DNA of 8,265 bases from an uncultured Rhodobacterales bacterium (lineage in GTDB: Bacteria > Pseudomonadota > Alphaproteobacteria > Rhodobacterales > Rhodobacteraceae). The notes under the pieces were generated by a model. It did not search any database and was not told the origin of the DNA. It saw nothing but the letters and a program-made list of their open reading frames with translations. The position numbers and the translations under genes are program-made. Below, piece by piece: positions 6,845 through 8,265 of the stretch. The first letter of the stretch is position 1; each line of letters opens with the position of its first letter. Location of the stretch: contig CALCGO010000422.1 in assembly GCA_937901055.1 (NCBI GenBank), positions 1 to 8,265 of the forward strand. Reading direction: 5' to 3'.

Positions 6845-6869
6845 AAAACGCGCCCCGATCTGGGACGCG
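6845..6869 (-). terminator. Rho-independent terminator of rpmE, ahead of mipZ
   Basis: On the minus strand CGCGTCCC (6869-6862), an AGATC loop and GGGGCGCG (6856-6849) form an 8-bp stem with one G-U pair, followed by TTTT (6848-6845) and shortly after by another TTTT. It is 38 nt past the rpmE stop and about 20 nt before the mipZ start, so it may also limit mipZ expression. Confidence 0.8.
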
Positions 6870-6883
6870 CTGTAACATGTATC

Positions 6884-6909
6884 TGATCCTGCAACTGCAG
6901 GAAAGATCA
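6884..6909. repeat. Inverted repeat overlapping the rpmE stop codon
   Basis: Nested arms are visible: outer TGATC (6884-6888) with GATCA (6905-6909), and inner CCTGCA (6889-6894) with TGCAGG (6897-6902). In the rpmE mRNA this would form a hairpin at the stop codon, 15 nt before the terminator stem. It has no T-tract of its own. It may be a 3'-end protecting structure or chance. Confidence 0.4.
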
Positions 6910-7128
6910 GAAGCCGAGGCCTTCGTATTTTGCTTTAAACTTCGAAACGCGGCCGCCAGTGTCCATAAGACGCGCGTTGCCGCCAGTCCATGCAGGGTGC
7001 GCGGATGGGTCGATGTCTAGCACAAGTGTGTCACCTTCGGCGCCGTAAGTCGAACGGGTTTCGTATGTCGAACCATCGGTCATTTGAACCGTAATGGTGT
7101 GATAATCCGGGTGGATATCTTTTTTCAT
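6907..7128 (-). CDS. rpmE: 50S ribosomal protein bL31
   Basis: A 73-residue ribosomal protein of the large subunit. The N-terminal MKKDIHPDYHTITVQMTDG is typical of bL31. The later block HPAWTGGNARLMDTGGRVSKFKAKY contains the conserved HP-W-G and GRV-KF pattern. There are no cysteines, so this is the zinc-independent (C-minus) form; the zinc-binding form carries CxxC pairs. The ATG at 7128 has GGAG eight bases upstream. The gene has a candidate promoter of its own about 90 bp upstream and a strong terminator downstream. It is followed by mipZ in the same direction. rplS is not adjacent on the side seen here. Confidence 0.95.
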   Translation of the reverse strand: MKKDIHPDYHTITVQMTDGSTYETRSTYGAEGDTLVLDIDPSAHPAWTGGNARLMDTGGRVSKFKAKYEGLGF

Positions 7129-7197
7129 GTCTCTTGCTCCATATGTGCGGACTAATCAACCTGCGGCACCCATTTGGTCCGGTAAGCTGTCGCCTCG

Positions 7198-7213
7198 CGA
7201 AAACTGATTTTCG
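7198..7213. repeat. Short perfect inverted repeat in the rpmE upstream region
   Basis: CGAAAA (7198-7203) and TTTTCG (7208-7213) flank a CTGA loop. It sits at the predicted rpmE transcription start, 61 nt past the end of the membrane-protein gene on the minus strand. There is no T-tract after it, so I do not call it a terminator. An operator or a weak 3'-end structure is possible. Confidence 0.3.
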
Positions 7214-7214
7214 G

Positions 7215-7243
7215 GCTATAGCGAATGTTGGAAGTATGGGCAA
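7215..7243 (-). promoter_or_regulatory. Candidate rpmE promoter
   Basis: On the minus strand TTGCCC (7243-7238) and TATAGC (7220-7215) are separated by exactly 17 bases, each matching four of six consensus positions. The start would be near 7208, giving a leader of about 80 nt before rpmE. It lies in the gap after the membrane-protein gene, so rpmE need not depend on that gene. Confidence 0.5.
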
Positions 7244-7274
7244 GAGGAATGAATCGTGATTGGGCGCTGCGCCG

Positions 7275-8177
7275 TTACTTTTTCATCCGGGATTGGCGCA
7301 ACGACTTAAGATCGACAGCAGGTTGCGCAGCACCACCGATGGCATCAAGGATTTCCTGATGCTTGCGTTCGGTACTTTTAAGTGTAAGCGAATATGCTAA
7401 GGCCGCACCTGCCGCCAGCGCGCAGATTGCCCATGTTCCATACCCAAGTGCACCATAGAAAAGGAACGGATCCAACTTCGTTAAGTCAGCGAGCGCGGCG
7501 TCAGTACCAATACTAAAAACAGTTGCAATAAACGGAACGATAACCAGTACCAGAGACAAAATCAGGAGATTCGCAAACTCTGATGCCATTCCCCAAATTG
7601 AATGATGGTTAGGTGGTTTGACTGCCGCTCTCGCCGATTGGGCCGCGACAGATACGCCTAACAACGAAAACGCAACACATGCACCGAGCAACCAACCACC
7701 TATCAGGAAAACGGGGAATTGGCCGATTAATTCGATGAGGAACGCGATATCGCGCATGGATTCTATTTCCTTTGCGCGCTGGAACTCTGCGATGAATTCA
7801 GAGTTGAGCAAGCGTAGACCCGTAACCGTGGTTGCCAATCCGAATAAAACTGTAACGCCCCACATTAACGGAAGGTTAAACCGAGAGATGCGAAAAACAA
7901 CTACACCTAGGCTATTTAGGTCAGTACCACGCGTAACTTTCAGTGCCATCATACCGCCGCGAATGGCAAATACTGCCAGCAAAACTATGATGGGCTGAAT
8001 GGACAAGACAATTACCATGCCCAGTGCAATTGGTTCATTCTGGAAAATTTCAAAAACAAAACGAACGTCGTAACCGAAAATTACCAGCACGGGTAGCCAG
8101 AACAGCGCCACCGTCAGTGACAACCATAATGAGCGTAAAAAGAATTTCCCAAACCACATTTGCGAATCATGCACCAT
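7275..8177 (-). CDS. Uncharacterised six-TM inner-membrane protein
   Basis: I do not recognise this family. The protein has 300 residues from the ATG at 8177. Hydrophobic stretches at about 13-35, 48-72, 101-121, 153-177, 201-224 and 238-263 suggest six membrane segments. A short polar, basic C-terminal tail (264-300, ending RQSRMKK) follows. No catalytic motif, binding signature or repeat is visible. The loop after TM3 (126-145) is charged and helical. No Shine-Dalgarno site precedes the ATG at 8177 or the one at 8159. The frame stays open upstream to the window edge (29 more codons), so the true start could lie beyond it. The next gene on the same strand, rpmE, is 146 bp away and appears separately promoted. 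Coding status is supported by the long frame and consistent membrane pattern. Confidence 0.72.
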   Translation of the reverse strand: MVHDSQMWFGKFFLRSLWLSLTVALFWLPVLVIFGYDVRFVFEIFQNEPIALGMVIVLSIQPIIVLLAVFAIRGGMMALKVTRGTDLNSLGVVVFRISRFNLPLMWGVTVLFGLATTVTGLRLLNSEFIAEFQRAKEIESMRDIAFLIELIGQFPVFLIGGWLLGACVAFSLLGVSVAAQSARAAVKPPNHHSIWGMASEFANLLILSLVLVIVPFIATVFSIGTDAALADLTKLDPFLFYGALGYGTWAICALAAGAALAYSLTLKSTERKHQEILDAIGGAAQPAVDLKSLRQSRMKK

Positions 8178-8219
8178 TAATTGCGATCTGAAAACCCTTT
8201 GATTACATAAAGAGACCTC

Positions 8220-8225
8220 AGTATA
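8220..8225 (-). promoter_or_regulatory. Possible -10 element of the membrane-protein gene
   Basis: TATACT on the minus strand, within an AT-rich stretch, would place a transcription start near 8213, about 36 nt before the ATG at 8177. No convincing -35 hexamer lies 16-18 bases upstream. If real it would support the start at 8177 or 8159 over one outside the window. Confidence 0.25.
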
Positions 8226-8250
8226 AGGCCTATATTTCAGTTTGATATTA

Positions 8251-8265
8251 CCGAGTTCGAGATGG
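8251..8265 (-). other. 15-nt match to the 5S rRNA core, cut by the window edge
   Basis: The minus strand reads CCATCTCGAACTCGG, which matches the conserved helix III/loop C part of bacterial 5S rRNA. The bases after it do not continue as a normal 5S 3' half. It may be the end of a truncated 5S-like fragment extending past the window, or a chance match inside a longer reading frame. Confidence 0.3.

Overview
The window looks like a stretch of alphaproteobacterial core chromosome, most likely from a Roseobacter-type Rhodobacterales species. The grounds are the gene set: a DUF1013/TrcR-type regulator, MipZ, a PHA-granule phasin, ClpS, an S11 D-Ala-D-Ala carboxypeptidase with a C-terminal SPOR domain, and a cysteine-free bL31. 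Base composition is moderate and most genes have Shine-Dalgarno sites. I see no insertion sequence, prophage, CRISPR array, tRNA or toxin module. The assignment comes from reading protein motifs, not from database searches.

Layout. Left (76-1549): a secreted RNase T2 (minus) and the TrcR-like DNA-binding protein (plus) diverge from a 100-bp gap. A strong GC hairpin (1558-1578) separates trcR from the gene converging on it. Middle-left (1588-3846): clpS, an RsmC-like rRNA methyltransferase and an SDR protein all lie on the minus strand with short gaps and probably form one transcript read from clpS towards the SDR. Middle (3901-4450): the phasin gene (minus) ends in a rho-independent terminator whose T-tract abuts the putative clpS promoter. 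It starts from a good TTGACG-17-TATATG promoter that is overlapped by an 8-bp inverted repeat of the TGCACTGC type, which I infer to be a PhaR operator. Middle-right (4616-6824): the carboxypeptidase (plus) and mipZ (minus) converge with a 10-bp gap. Right (6845-8265): rpmE has its own candidate promoter and a classical terminator that falls just upstream of the mipZ ribosome-binding site. Upstream of rpmE is an unrecognised six-TM membrane protein whose frame stays open to the window edge.

Functionally this is mostly housekeeping: division-site placement (MipZ), peptidoglycan trimming (S11-SPOR), cell-cycle transcription (TrcR), N-end-rule proteolysis (ClpS), ribosome maturation and structure (RsmC-like, bL31) and carbon storage (phasin). 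I found no new multi-gene system. The points most worth a second look are the SDR that has lost its catalytic lysine, the RNase T2 with Gln in place of the usual active-site Glu, the phasin operator/promoter, the terminator placed just ahead of mipZ, and a 15-nt match to the conserved 5S rRNA core at the right edge.
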